Origin: Microbacterium esteraromaticum | Lineage (GTDB): Bacteria > Actinomycetota > Actinomycetes > Actinomycetales > Microbacteriaceae | Reading direction: 5' to 3' | NCBI RefSeq assembly: GCF_900163815.1 | Contig: NZ_FUKO01000022.1 | Span: forward strand, 62,001-126,000 | Length of the DNA stretch: 64,000 nucleotides | Program-made: the position numbers and the translations under genes | In this document: positions 51,321 to 60,659 of the stretch, piece by piece | Numbering within the stretch: the stretch's first letter is position 1 | Layout of the letters: the number at the start of each line of letters is the position of its first letter | The notes under the pieces: model-generated | Told to the model about the DNA's origin: nothing | Databases searched by the model: none | The model's input: the letters and a program-made list of their open reading frames with translations, nothing else

Positions 51321-51354
51321 GTGTCCGCACCGAAAGCCGCGTTATCCTCGAACC

Positions 51355-52428
51355 ATGAGCACTGCAGGCCGTCGCGCGACCATCGCCGATGTCGCGCGCG
51401 CCGCGGGCGTCTCGACGTCGACGGCATCGGTCGTGTTCAGCGGCAAAGTGCACGTGGCCGAAGCCACCCGCGAGCGGGTGCTCGCCGCCGCGGGCGAACT
51501 CGGCTATGCCGGCCCCGATCCGCGCGCGGCATCTCTGCGCACCGGACGCAGCGGAATCGTCGGGGTCGTGCTCGGGGGAGAGCTGCGACACGCGTTCCTC
51601 GACCCGGTGACGACCGTGATGATGGACGGCCTGTCCGACGCACTCGATGTGGCCAGTGTCGGCCTGCTGCTGCTGCGCGACGACCCGCGCGAAGACGACG
51701 CCCCGCCGATCGCCGATGCCCCGATCGATGCGGTCGTGCTGATCGGCTGCTCGGGCCGCGCTCGTGCCGCGCTGGACGTGGTGCGCCATCGTGGCGTACC
51801 GGTGGTCGTGATCGAGGGCGATGCCGGTGACGACACCCCGCAGATCACACTCGACAACCAGCAGGCGAGCGCACGGATGGCTCAGCACGTATTCCAACTG
51901 GGGCATAGAGACGTCGCGGTGATCACCCTGCCACTGGATGCGGGGCGCGAGCGCGCCAGGCTGACCGTGGAACGTCTGGCCGCCGGCACCCTGGACGTCA
52001 CCCTCGACCGGCTGGCCGGGTTCCGAGAGGTGTTCCCCGACGCACCCGGCATGACGGCGGCAGGGAGCCTCATCGACGAGGGGATCATCGCCGCCCGGGC
52101 GCTGCTGACGGATGCTGACGGTGCACTGCGCCACGACCGACCGACCGCGATCGTTGCGCAGAGCGATCTGCTCGCCGTCGGCGCGATCCGTGCCGCGGAA
52201 GAACTCGGACTGCACGTGCCGGCTGACCTGACCGTCGTCGGCTTCGACGGTATCGACGCCGACGGGCTGGGCTCGCAGCGGCTCACCACCATCGCCCAGC
52301 CTGCGCTCGCCAAGGGTCGGGCAGCGGGGGAGCAGATCACGCGGATGCTGGCTGGCGAGGCAGGGGAATCGGTGCACTTCACCTGCACGTTCCAAGACGG
52401 CGAGACGTCGGCACCACCAGCATCCTGA
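51355..52428 (+). CDS. LacI-family regulator of the MFS transporter
   Basis: The protein has 357 residues. The helix-turn-helix and hinge TIADVARAAGVSTSTASVVFSGK lie at about 9-31, followed by the sensor domain (VVGVVLGG, GHRDVAVITLP, AIVAQSDLLAVGAIRAAEELG, VVGFDGIDADGLGSQRLTTI). The open frame extends far upstream, but the ATG at 51355 matches the family start. It differs from the LacI protein at 20500-21651 in the recognition helix, in keeping with a different palindrome here. Confidence 0.87.
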   Translation: MSTAGRRATIADVARAAGVSTSTASVVFSGKVHVAEATRERVLAAAGELGYAGPDPRAASLRTGRSGIVGVVLGGELRHAFLDPVTTVMMDGLSDALDVASVGLLLLRDDPREDDAPPIADAPIDAVVLIGCSGRARAALDVVRHRGVPVVVIEGDAGDDTPQITLDNQQASARMAQHVFQLGHRDVAVITLPLDAGRERARLTVERLAAGTLDVTLDRLAGFREVFPDAPGMTAAGSLIDEGIIAARALLTDADGALRHDRPTAIVAQSDLLAVGAIRAAEELGLHVPADLTVVGFDGIDADGLGSQRLTTIAQPALAKGRAAGEQITRMLAGEAGESVHFTCTFQDGETSAPPAS

Positions 52429-52544
52429 CCACACCGCTCACTATTCATGTGACAGAACGGGGTCAATGCATAGACCGCGCTCGATAGAATGACAGAAATC
52501 GCCCGCCCGTGCCGGAAGGTCTCGACGAGCTTGAGGAGCCGCTT

Positions 52545-55481
52545 ATGCTGTTGCTCCTCGCGGTGTTCCTGGCCGGGGCGCTCATCCTCCCCGTGCTGGT
52601 TCGCTGGCTCGGAGCTCAGGCATTCGTCATCGCGGCGCTTGTGCCGGCAGCCGCTTTCGTCCACGCGCTGACGCGCACTCCCGAGGTGCTCGACCCGAAG
52701 ACCGCGCCCTTCGAGGATTACGACTGGATCCCGCAGCTGGGCCTACATCTGTCCATGCGCATGGACGTGCTGGGCTGGGTGCTCACGCTCATCGTCACCG
52801 GCGTCGGCGCGCTCGTGCTGCTGTACTGCCGCTGGTACTTCTTCGACGACGCGGCAGAGGTCGGCCAGTTCGCCGGAGTGCTGCTCGGCTTCGCCGGCGC
52901 CATGTATGGCCTGGTGCTCACCGACGACCTCGTCATGCTGGTGATGTTCTGGGAGCTCACCAGCATCCTCTCTTACCTCCTCATCGGTCACTACCGGCAC
53001 CGTGCAGCGAGCCGACGCGCGGCGCTGCAGGCGCTGCTGGTGACGACGCTCGGCGGACTCGTCATGTTCGTCGGCGTCATCCTGCTCGTCGTGGACGCGG
53101 GCACCGGCAGCATCCAGCAGCTTCTGGAGCTGGCCCCGACCGGACCACTGGTGGATGCCGCGGTCATCATGCTTCTGGTCGGCGCGATCAGCAAGTCAGC
53201 TCTGTTCCCGTTCCACTTCTGGCTGCCTGGTGCGATGGCGGCGCCGACTCCGGTGAGCGCCTACCTGCATGCCGCGGCGATGGTGAAGGCGGGCATCTAT
53301 CTCATCGCGCGCTTCGCACCGATCTTCGCGCTGTCGACACCGTGGCGGCCGATCGTCATCAGCCTGGGCGTGCTGACCCTTCTGCTCGGGGGCATCCAGG
53401 CGCTGCGCGAGACCGACCTCAAGCGCATTCTCGCCTTCGGCACGGTGAGTCAGCTCGGCTTCTTCACCGTCGTGATCGGCTTCGGCACACCGGCGGCCGC
53501 GCTCGCGGGCCTCACGCTCGTGATCGGTCATGCGCTGTTCAAATCCGCGCTGTTCCTCATCGTCGGGGTGATCGACCGGCAGCTGTCCACGCGTGACATC
53601 ACGGAGCTGTCCGGCGTCGGTCGGCAGGCGCCGGTGATGGCGACCGCGGCGTTCATCTCGGCGGTGTCGATGATGGGCATTCCTCCCACGATCGGGTACG
53701 TCGCCAAGGAATCCGCCCTCACAGCGCTGATCGAAGACGCGCAGCAGGGCTCGGTGTGGGGCTGGGTCGCACTGATCGGCGTGACCCTCGGTGCGGTGCT
53801 CACCGTCGCCTACGGCGCGCGCTTTCTCTGGGGTGCGTTCTGGCGCAAGAAGGATGCTGCCGGCGCATATATGCCGAAAACGGCATGGCCGGATCCGCCG
53901 GTCGGCTTCCTGTCGGCACCGATCATCCTCGCCGGCCTCAGCATCGCGGCGGGCATCGGCGCTCCCGCACTCGACGTCGCCGTCCGCGGCTATGCGATCA
54001 CGGTGCTGCCTCCCGGATCAGAGGCATCACCCGAGCCCGGCCACCTCTCGCTCTGGCACGGATTCGAACCCGCGCTGTTCGTCTCGTTCGGAGCGATCCT
54101 GTTGGGCATCGCGGTCTTCGTCGTCAGCATCCGCACCGGGTGGGATCGCCGGCGGCGGATGCTGCGCTTCACCGCATCTGACGTGTACTACCTCGTCATG
54201 CGCGGTGTCGACCGCGTCTCGGTGCTGACCACCGGCCTCACCCAGCGCGGCTCGCTGCCGCTGTACGTCGCCACGATCTTCATCGTTTTCCTGGCGGCCG
54301 AGACGACCGCACTCCTCGCTGCGACGCCCGAGCGGCTCGAGCTTTCGGCCTGGCACACCCCGACGCAGATCGTGATCGCCCCGATGATGGTGATCGCGGG
54401 TGTCGTCGCCGTGCGGGCACGGAAGCGCTATACCGGGGTGGTGCTCGTCTCGGTCACCGGGCTCGGCATGGTGGTGCTCTTCGCCACCAGCGGTGCACCC
54501 GACCTCGCGCTCACGCAGATTCTCGTCGAGACGGTCACCATGGTGACCTTCGCCCTCGTGCTGCGGCGCCTGCCGTCGCGGATGGGCGAGCACAACGCCT
54601 CGGTCAGCCGCATTCCCCGGGCTGTGCTCGCGATCGGCGTCGGGGTGGCCATGGCCTTCGTCGCGGTGATCGCCACGCAGGCACGCCTGCTCGACCCGAT
54701 CTCCGTCGACTTCCCGCAGCTGGCGTACGACCTCGGGCACGGCAAGAACGTGGTCAATGTGGCCCTGGTCGACCTGCGCGGATGGGACACGATGGGCGAG
54801 CTGAGCGTGCTCGTGCTCGCGGCCACGGGCGTGGCATCTCTCGTCTTCGTCACGCACCGTGCCGACCTGCTCTCCGCGACCCGCGATCTGCCCGAGACGA
54901 AGCGCCGGGCCACCGCGCGACGCCCGCTGGTCGAGACGGCCGAGGGGCTGCGTTTTCAGACGACGGAGAACCGGGGTGCGCCGCGCGCCTGGCTGGTCAG
55001 CGGTCAGCAGGTCAAGGCCGAAGACCGGTCGATCCTGCTCGAGGTCATCGTCCGGGTGCTCTTCCACACGATCATCGTGGTGTCGATCTATCTGCTGTTC
55101 GCCGGCCACAACGGCCCGGGCGGCGGGTTCGCCGGCGGGCTCGTCGCAGGAATGGCGCTGGTCATGCGGTACATCGCCGGGGGCCGCTGGGAGCTGGGTG
55201 CGGCCGCGCCCACCGATGCCGGTCGCCTGCTCGGCTACGGACTGGTGCTCGCCGTGGGCGCAGCTCTCCTGCCGCTGTTCTTCGGCATGGCCCCGCTGCA
55301 GAGCAGCGTGTGGGAGTTCGATGTGCCGTGGCTCGGCCACCTCGAATTCGTCTCGTCGACGATCTTCGACATCGGCGTGTACCTCGTCGTGATCGGGCTG
55401 GTGCTCGACGTGCTGCGCAGCCTCGGCGCCGAGGTCGATCGGCAGAAGACCGCCATGCACAAGACGGGAGCGCGCGCCTGA
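52545..55481 (+). CDS. mrpA: Mrp Na+/H+ antiporter subunit A (A/B fusion)
   Basis: MrpA is the large proton-translocating subunit of the Mrp (Mnh/Sha) multisubunit Na+/H+ antiporter, related to complex I NuoL. The 978-residue protein has the antiporter domain (about 100-420, with VMFWELTSILSYLLIG and KSALFPFHFWLPGAMAAPTPVSAYLHAAAMVKAG), the DUF4040 region near 650 and a C-terminal MnhB domain (about 815-970, GHNGPGGGFAGGLV). Subunit B is therefore fused to A, and the operon reads A-C-D-E-F-G. GAGGAG six bases before the ATG at 52545 sets the start. A TAGAAT box at 52485-52490 is a possible -10. The operon likely gives salt and alkaline-pH tolerance. Confidence 0.93.
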   Translation: MLLLLAVFLAGALILPVLVRWLGAQAFVIAALVPAAAFVHALTRTPEVLDPKTAPFEDYDWIPQLGLHLSMRMDVLGWVLTLIVTGVGALVLLYCRWYFFDDAAEVGQFAGVLLGFAGAMYGLVLTDDLVMLVMFWELTSILSYLLIGHYRHRAASRRAALQALLVTTLGGLVMFVGVILLVVDAGTGSIQQLLELAPTGPLVDAAVIMLLVGAISKSALFPFHFWLPGAMAAPTPVSAYLHAAAMVKAGIYLIARFAPIFALSTPWRPIVISLGVLTLLLGGIQALRETDLKRILAFGTVSQLGFFTVVIGFGTPAAALAGLTLVIGHALFKSALFLIVGVIDRQLSTRDITELSGVGRQAPVMATAAFISAVSMMGIPPTIGYVAKESALTALIEDAQQGSVWGWVALIGVTLGAVLTVAYGARFLWGAFWRKKDAAGAYMPKTAWPDPPVGFLSAPIILAGLSIAAGIGAPALDVAVRGYAITVLPPGSEASPEPGHLSLWHGFEPALFVSFGAILLGIAVFVVSIRTGWDRRRRMLRFTASDVYYLVMRGVDRVSVLTTGLTQRGSLPLYVATIFIVFLAAETTALLAATPERLELSAWHTPTQIVIAPMMVIAGVVAVRARKRYTGVVLVSVTGLGMVVLFATSGAPDLALTQILVETVTMVTFALVLRRLPSRMGEHNASVSRIPRAVLAIGVGVAMAFVAVIATQARLLDPISVDFPQLAYDLGHGKNVVNVALVDLRGWDTMGELSVLVLAATGVASLVFVTHRADLLSATRDLPETKRRATARRPLVETAEGLRFQTTENRGAPRAWLVSGQQVKAEDRSILLEVIVRVLFHTIIVVSIYLLFAGHNGPGGGFAGGLVAGMALVMRYIAGGRWELGAAAPTDAGRLLGYGLVLAVGAALLPLFFGMAPLQSSVWEFDVPWLGHLEFVSSTIFDIGVYLVVIGLVLDVLRSLGAEVDRQKTAMHKTGARA

Positions 55482-56023
55482 TGGATGCTTCGCTCACCCT
55501 GATCGTGATCATGGCGGTGCTGTTCGCCTGCGGTGTCTACGCGATGATGGAGCGGAGCCTGACCCGCGTGCTCATCGGCTTCCTGCTGCTCGGCAACGCC
55601 ACGAACCTATTGCTGCTCATCGTGATGGGGATGCCGGGCAAGGCGCCGTTCTACGACGAAGAAGGCGCGGTGAGCGACCCGCTGCCGCAGGCGCTCACCC
55701 TGACGGCGATCGTCATCACCTTCGCCGTCTCGGCATTCCTGCTCGCACTCATCTACCGCTCCTGGCAGCTCGGACAGGCCGACACCGTCGAGGACGATGA
55801 AGAAGACATCGCACTGCGCGAGCGCACGGATGCCGAAGACGAGCTGTTCGACGATGAATCCACTTCTGATGAAGAAGACGCGCCCACCGACTTCGTGGGC
55901 GTAGTGACATCGCCGATCACCGTGCTGCACATGCGTGATCACCCGGCGATCCACGACGACGCCCCGGTTGATGTCGCCGATGGGTACTCGGCATCCGACG
56001 ACGATGGGGAGGACCGCACATGA
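55481..56023 (+). CDS. mrpC: Mrp antiporter subunit C
   Basis: The protein has 180 residues. The first 105 form a NuoK-like three-helix unit (RVLIGFLLLGNATNLLLLIVMG; DPLPQALTLTAIVITFAVSAFLLAL). The remaining 70 residues are a very acidic tail (Asp/Glu-rich, about 105-180), longer than in most MrpC proteins. The ATG overlaps the mrpA stop by one base. Confidence 0.9.
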   Translation: MDASLTLIVIMAVLFACGVYAMMERSLTRVLIGFLLLGNATNLLLLIVMGMPGKAPFYDEEGAVSDPLPQALTLTAIVITFAVSAFLLALIYRSWQLGQADTVEDDEEDIALRERTDAEDELFDDESTSDEEDAPTDFVGVVTSPITVLHMRDHPAIHDDAPVDVADGYSASDDDGEDRT

Positions 56024-57576
56024 GTGCCCTCGTTCCCCTCATCGTGATGCTCCCCCTGCTGGGCGCGGCGCTGACGCTGATCTTCGGCCGCAGCCCGCGG
56101 CTGCAGGTGGTCGTCACCGCCGGAACACTCGCCGCCGTGTCGATCATCGCGGCCGTGCTGCTGGCCGCGGTGGATGCTGCCGATCAGCCGTTCGCCGTCT
56201 CCGTCGGCGGGTGGCCGGTGCCATTCGGCATCATCCTCTACGTCGACCGGTTCGCGGCGCTGATGGTCCTCGTCTCGAGCGTCGTGCTGCTGGCGGTGCT
56301 GCTGTTCTCCATCGGTCAGGGCGCCGCCGATGGGGCCGAAGACACCCCGATCTCGATCTTCAACCCGACCTATCTCATCCTCGCGGCCGGCATCTTCGAC
56401 GCGTTCATCGCTGGCGACCTCTTCAACCTCTACGTCGGCTTCGAGATTCTGCTCGTCGCGTCGTATGTGCTCATCACCCTGGGCAGCACCGAATCGCGCA
56501 TCCGCACTGGTGCCGTCTACATCGTCGTGTCGCTGGTGTCGTCGATCCTCTTCCTCGCCGCGATCGCAATGATCTACGGGGCGGTCGGCACGGTGAACAT
56601 GGCGCAGATCGCCGAGCGCGTCGCGCAGCTGCCGCAGGAGACCCAGCTGGTGCTGCATCTGCTGCTGGTCGTCGCCTTCGGCATCAAGGCCGCGGTCTTC
56701 CCGGTGTCGTTCTGGTTGCCCGACTCGTATCCCACGGCCCCCGCGCCGGTCACCGCCGTCTTCGCGGGCCTGCTGACGAAGGTCGGTGTCTATGCGCTGA
56801 TCCGCACCGAGACGCAGCTCTTCGCTTCGAGCGACATCAATACTCTGCTGATGATCATCGCGCTGGCGACGATGGTGGTCGGCGTGCTCGGCGCCGTCGC
56901 GCAGGCAGAACTCAAGCGGATCCTGTCTTTCACCCTGGTCAGCCACGTCGGATACATGATCTTCGGCCTCGCCATTGCGACCGAACAGGCGATCGGAGCG
57001 ACGGTGTACTACATCGTGCACCACATCGTCGTGCAGACCACGCTGTTCCTGGCCGTCGGGCTGATCGAGCGCAAGGCTGGCAGCACATCGATCTTGCGGG
57101 TGAGCGGACTGATGAAGGCCGCGCCGCTGCTGGCGGTGCTGTACTTCGTGCCGGCCATCAACCTCGGTGGCTTGCCGCCGTTCTCGGGGTTCATCGGCAA
57201 GGTCGCGCTCTTCGAGGCGGCTGCGCAGGTGGGCACCCCCCTCATGATCGTGTTGATCTTCGGCGGCATCCTGACTTCACTGCTCACGCTCTACACGCTC
57301 ATGCGCGCGTGGAACCTCGCGTTCTGGCGCGAAGGCGAGGAAGCCGCCGGCGAACGCGACGCCAGGCTCGAATACCTCGGCCAGGCGCCCGCGGCCGATG
57401 AGCACCAGAAGACGCGTCGCATCCCCGGCATCATGACCTTCGCCACCGGAGCCATGGTCGCCGTCACGCTGTCGCTCACGGTGTTCGCCGGCCCCCTGTA
57501 CGCGCTGTGCGACCGGATCGGCAGTGGTCTGCTGCTGCCGGTCACCCTCGAGCAGATCGATGAGGAGGCAGGGTGA
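56020..57576 (+). CDS. mrpD: Mrp antiporter subunit D
   Basis: The protein has 518 residues and is the second NuoM/NuoN-like antiporter subunit with about 14 helices. It has the Glu and Lys pattern of the family (NLYVGFEILLVASYVLI; FGIKAAVFPVSFWLPDSYPTAPAPVTAVFAGLLTKVGVYAL). The ATG overlaps the mrpC stop (ATGA). Confidence 0.93.
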   Translation: MSALVPLIVMLPLLGAALTLIFGRSPRLQVVVTAGTLAAVSIIAAVLLAAVDAADQPFAVSVGGWPVPFGIILYVDRFAALMVLVSSVVLLAVLLFSIGQGAADGAEDTPISIFNPTYLILAAGIFDAFIAGDLFNLYVGFEILLVASYVLITLGSTESRIRTGAVYIVVSLVSSILFLAAIAMIYGAVGTVNMAQIAERVAQLPQETQLVLHLLLVVAFGIKAAVFPVSFWLPDSYPTAPAPVTAVFAGLLTKVGVYALIRTETQLFASSDINTLLMIIALATMVVGVLGAVAQAELKRILSFTLVSHVGYMIFGLAIATEQAIGATVYYIVHHIVVQTTLFLAVGLIERKAGSTSILRVSGLMKAAPLLAVLYFVPAINLGGLPPFSGFIGKVALFEAAAQVGTPLMIVLIFGGILTSLLTLYTLMRAWNLAFWREGEEAAGERDARLEYLGQAPAADEHQKTRRIPGIMTFATGAMVAVTLSLTVFAGPLYALCDRIGSGLLLPVTLEQIDEEAG

Positions 57577-58178
57577 TGGTCGTCGACACGAAGCGCGGGA
57601 TGCTGCGCGACATCCTGCTGCAGCTGCCGTTCCTGCTCTGGCTGGTGCTGCTGTGGATGCTGCTGTGGCACCAGTTCACGCCGCTGTCGCTGGTCACCGG
57701 CATCGTCGTCGCGATCTTCGTCACCCGCGTCTTCCGGCTGCCGACGGTCGAGCTGGTGCGCCGGGTGAACGTCTGGTATTCGCTGGTCTTCCTCACCCTG
57801 TTTCTCGGTGCGGTGGTAGCCGGTGCGGTCAGTGTGGCGGTGCAGGTCTTCGACTTCCGCCGGCAGCCGGGAGCCGCGATCGTCGCGGTGCCGATGCGCT
57901 ACGCCGATGACATCGTCACGACGCACGTGGCCGTCACCGCGTCGCTGATCCCCGGGTCGCTGGTCGTGGAGAGCGACCGCGATCGTCGCATCCTCTATCT
58001 GCACGTTATCGGCGTGCATTCCCGTGCCGACGTCGATGACTTCCGTGCCGGAGTGCTGCGGTGGGAGCGGCGGATCGTGCGGGCGGTCGGTTCGCCGGCG
58101 CAGTACCGCGCGCTGAAGGCCGATGCCCTTCGACAGGCTCAGGGGCCCAAGCAGGTCGGGAAGGGAGCTGTCCGATGA
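57576..58178 (+). CDS. mrpE: Mrp antiporter subunit E
   Basis: The protein has 200 residues. It has two N-terminal helices (LPFLLWLVLLWMLLWH; WYSLVFLTLFLGAVVAGAV) and the cytoplasmic part with VVAVPMRYADDIV and GSLVVESDRDRRILYLHVIG. The ATG at 57576 follows GAGGAG by eight bases; a GTG three bases earlier is an alternative. Near the C-terminus the residues ALRQAQGP are encoded by an inserted palindromic repeat (58126-58144), which lengthens the tail beyond the family norm. Confidence 0.9.
   Translation: MVVDTKRGMLRDILLQLPFLLWLVLLWMLLWHQFTPLSLVTGIVVAIFVTRVFRLPTVELVRRVNVWYSLVFLTLFLGAVVAGAVSVAVQVFDFRRQPGAAIVAVPMRYADDIVTTHVAVTASLIPGSLVVESDRDRRILYLHVIGVHSRADVDDFRAGVLRWERRIVRAVGSPAQYRALKADALRQAQGPKQVGKGAVR
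58126..58144 (+). repeat. short palindromic repeat within mrpE
   Basis: CCCTTCGACAGGCTCAGGG is an imperfect inverted repeat of the kind spread through many Microbacteriaceae genomes, usually between genes. Here it lies inside the mrpE 3' end and is translated in frame as ALRQAQGP. Confidence 0.65.
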
Positions 58179-58456
58179 GCCTCGTGATGAACGTGCTGAT
58201 GGTCGTGATCATGCTGGTGTTCGGCCTTGCAGCGATCCTCTGCGTCATCCGCATCGTGCTCGGGCCATCGATCCTCGACCGCACCGTGGCATCCGATGTT
58301 CTGCTGACCGAGGTGATGTGCGTGCTCGGTGCAGAGATGGCGATCAACGGGCATATGCGCAACATCCCGGTGATGCTGATCATCGCCGCCGTCGCCGTGT
58401 TCGGCTCGATCTCGGTCGCACGCTACGTCGCACGAAGGGACAACACGACATCATGA
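58175..58456 (+). CDS. mrpF: Mrp antiporter subunit F
   Basis: The protein has 93 residues and three helices. The conserved RIVLGPSILDRTVASDVLL carries the family Asp. It starts in ATGA overlap with mrpE and ends in four-base overlap with mrpG. Confidence 0.92.
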   Translation: MSLVMNVLMVVIMLVFGLAAILCVIRIVLGPSILDRTVASDVLLTEVMCVLGAEMAINGHMRNIPVMLIIAAVAVFGSISVARYVARRDNTTS

Positions 58457-58866
58457 GAGCGCTCGTCTCTGCACCTGTGAACCCTATCGAGCTCGAGCTG
58501 TCGCAGCCGGTCGCCGAGATCATCGTGCTCGTGCTGGTGCTGCTCGGCGCGATCCTCTGTCTGTCGGCCGCGGTCGGGCTGCTGCACTTCCGTGACGTGC
58601 CCAGCCGGCTGCATGCCGCGACGAAGCCTCAGGTGCTCGGGCTGGTCTTCATCTGCCTCGCTATTGCGGTGTCGCAGCGCACGCTCGGCGGCATCCTGCT
58701 CGGGGTCGTGATCGTCGCACCGGTGGTGCTCATGCAGTTCGCGACCGCGCCGCTGTCGGCGCACATGGTCGGCCGACAGGCCTACCGCAACGGCACGATC
58801 TTCCAGCACGGCCTGGTTGCAGACGAATACGCCGAATCCAAGCAGACCCCGCCCGGCGCCGGGTAG
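58453..58866 (+). CDS. mrpG: Mrp antiporter subunit G
   Basis: The protein has 137 residues and three helices. The MnhG/PhaG signature is GLLHFRDVPSRLHAATKPQVLGL. It has a polar C-terminal tail of about 35 residues. It is the last subunit gene of the operon; the DUF2510 gene begins 29 bases later and may be read through. Confidence 0.92.
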   Translation: MRALVSAPVNPIELELSQPVAEIIVLVLVLLGAILCLSAAVGLLHFRDVPSRLHAATKPQVLGLVFICLAIAVSQRTLGGILLGVVIVAPVVLMQFATAPLSAHMVGRQAYRNGTIFQHGLVADEYAESKQTPPGAG

Positions 58867-58895
58867 GAACCGAACATGAAGACTGAGGAGCGATG

Positions 58896-59780
58896 ATGGC
58901 AGCAGTACCAGGGTGGTATCCGGCGGGAGTTCCAGGGAAAGAGCGCTGGTGGGACGGAATCCAGTGGACTGCGCACGAGCGCCTCGTCGCGCCGCCGGCC
59001 CCGGCTCCTGCTCCTATCGCTGCTCCGATGCCTGTCGGTGCTCCCGTTGCGCAGGCTCCTGTTGCGCAGCTTCCAGTGGCGCAGGCTCCTGCCGTTCAGA
59101 TGGGCTGGTATGCCGTCCCCGGTAAGACGGAGGTGCGCTGGTGGAACGGCCTCAACTGGACCGCCTACAAGATCAAGAATGGCGTCCCGAGCGCGGATTT
59201 CAACGCGGTCGAACCTCCTGCGCTGGCATGGGCGCTCGGCGGGCTCTTCGCCCTTGCCGGGTTGCTCAACCTGGCTCGGGTGGCTTCGACGCCTGGCACC
59301 GTGGTGCCCGCAGTATTCTTCCTGCTCGCCTCGGTGTTCTGGTTCATCGGGGCAGGAATGGCGACGGCACGCCGTCGCGTTGCTGCGCCGGTCACGCAGC
59401 CGCTGTTCGATCCGGTGGTGCGTCCGCTGCCTGGCGAGACCGAGGGTCCTTCAGCAGGCTGGCGCCCGGTGCGTGGCAGCACTCTGAGGTGGTGGACCGG
59501 CGTTCGATGGGCGCACTACATCACCGAACGAGGTCGCGTTCGCCCGACGCACTTCGGGCCCGTTAACTATCGACGGTTGAAGATCTTCACGGCCGTCTTC
59601 GCCAGCATCGGACTGCTGATCGTCGTGACCGGATTCGTGGCTGTTGCAGGAGGCCTGATCAACTTCGCGACGAGTCTTTTTGTGTTCGGTGGGGCTCTGA
59701 TGCTCGTGGCCGGCATCGTGGCGCTGAGCCTGCACACGCAGCGCGCCGTGTCGATACTGCCCGAGAACGCCCCCGCCTAG
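58896..59780 (+). CDS. DUF2510 membrane protein
   Basis: The protein has 294 residues. It has two or three copies of the DUF2510-type motif W-Y-P/W-W-(D/N)-G-x-x-W-T (about 6-26, 70-92 and 185-205), which occurs at the N-terminus of many actinobacterial membrane proteins. A Pro/Ala/Val/Gln linker (about 33-68) comes from a tandem 18-base-type repeat encoding PVAQ units. Four helices follow. The ATG at 58896 has GAGGAG five bases upstream. Function is unknown. Confidence 0.75.
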   Translation: MAAVPGWYPAGVPGKERWWDGIQWTAHERLVAPPAPAPAPIAAPMPVGAPVAQAPVAQLPVAQAPAVQMGWYAVPGKTEVRWWNGLNWTAYKIKNGVPSADFNAVEPPALAWALGGLFALAGLLNLARVASTPGTVVPAVFFLLASVFWFIGAGMATARRRVAAPVTQPLFDPVVRPLPGETEGPSAGWRPVRGSTLRWWTGVRWAHYITERGRVRPTHFGPVNYRRLKIFTAVFASIGLLIVVTGFVAVAGGLINFATSLFVFGGALMLVAGIVALSLHTQRAVSILPENAPA

Positions 59781-59791
59781 ATCAGGCGCGC

Positions 59792-60553
59792 TCAGAGTCC
59801 CGCGGCGAAGTTCCGGATCATCTCGGCGGCCGCCCAGGAGTCGCTGATCATCGTGCCGTGGCCGTGGTCGGGGATCTCCTCGAACCGGGCGCCGGAGATC
59901 GCGTCCGCGATCTCGATGCACCACGAGCTCGGGGCGAGCGGATCGTGCTGACCGCGCAGCACGAGAGTGGGCATCCGCACCCGCGGGTAGGTCTTCTCGG
60001 GTTCGTGCACGACGGTCGCGCGGATCTTGCGGATCAGGTGGGGGCCGCCGCGCAGGTACTCGCGCGCCCCGCGCCACCACACCAGCGGGCGCTCATGCAG
60101 CAGATCCCAGAGCAGATAGGTGGCTTGCAGACCAATGCTGCGTGACGCACTGTTCACTGTGGGGCCGGCGAGTACGAGTCCGGAGAGACCGTCCGGATGC
60201 CGCGCCGCGACCTCTGCGGCGATCTGGCTGCCCATCGAATGTCCGATGAGCACCGCATCGGCGATACCGCGATCGTGCAGGAAGGCCGCGACGAAGTCGG
60301 CGTGACGCTCCATGGTGAGCGTGCGGGTGGGCTCGGGCGCCTCGCCGAAGCCGGGCAGGTCGATGCCGATGATCCGGCCGGTCAAGTTCGAGATGAGGTC
60401 GATGTAGACCGACCGGCCCATTCCGATGCCATGCAGCAGCACGAACGGGCGCTCTCCTTCGCCGAAGTCCTCGGCGACCAGGGTGGCACCGCCGTGGGAG
60501 AACTCGGCGATGTCGACACGGGTGCCCTCTGGGGCGAGCAGACGTTCCGGCAT
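59792..60553 (-). CDS. alpha/beta hydrolase
   Basis: The protein has 253 residues and a complete triad: nucleophile Ser106 in LIGHSMGSQ, Asp in LRGQHDPLA and His in DHGHGTM. The oxyanion region is LLHGIGMG. The cap is short. It could be an esterase, a lipase or a C-C hydrolase; the substrate is not evident. The start at 60553 is an ATG. Confidence 0.87.
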   Translation of the reverse strand: MPERLLAPEGTRVDIAEFSHGGATLVAEDFGEGERPFVLLHGIGMGRSVYIDLISNLTGRIIGIDLPGFGEAPEPTRTLTMERHADFVAAFLHDRGIADAVLIGHSMGSQIAAEVAARHPDGLSGLVLAGPTVNSASRSIGLQATYLLWDLLHERPLVWWRGAREYLRGGPHLIRKIRATVVHEPEKTYPRVRMPTLVLRGQHDPLAPSSWCIEIADAISGARFEEIPDHGHGTMISDSWAAAEMIRNFAAGL

Positions 60554-60592
60554 ACTTCTACGCTACCCGCCGGCTCAGCTAGCGAACCGCAC

Positions 60593-60639
60593 CCGATGTA
60601 GGTGATCGACCACATCGGCACAAGTGGGCGATCGTCCAC
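60593..60639. terminator. two adjacent inverted repeats between hydrolase and acylase genes
   Basis: CCGATGT/ACATCGG (60593-60599, 60612-60618) and GTGG-G-CGATCG-T-CCAC (60624-60639) lie downstream of the acylase gene and upstream of the hydrolase gene on the minus strand. They may end the acylase transcript. No T run follows. Confidence 0.4.
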
Positions 60640-60659
60640 ACTGGCCACCGGCCCGAACC

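Noticed and set aside
52462..52490. GTCAAT/TAGAAT as a firm promoter for the mrp operon
   Set aside because: The -10 is plausible but the -35 matches poorly. It is mentioned only as a possible -10 within the mrpA entry.
52500..52540. A second copy of the CCCTTCGACAGGCTCAGGG-type repeat upstream of mrpA
   Set aside because: The resemblance (GGTCTCGACGAGCTTGAGG) is weak and overlaps the ribosome site of mrpA, so it is not called a repeat.
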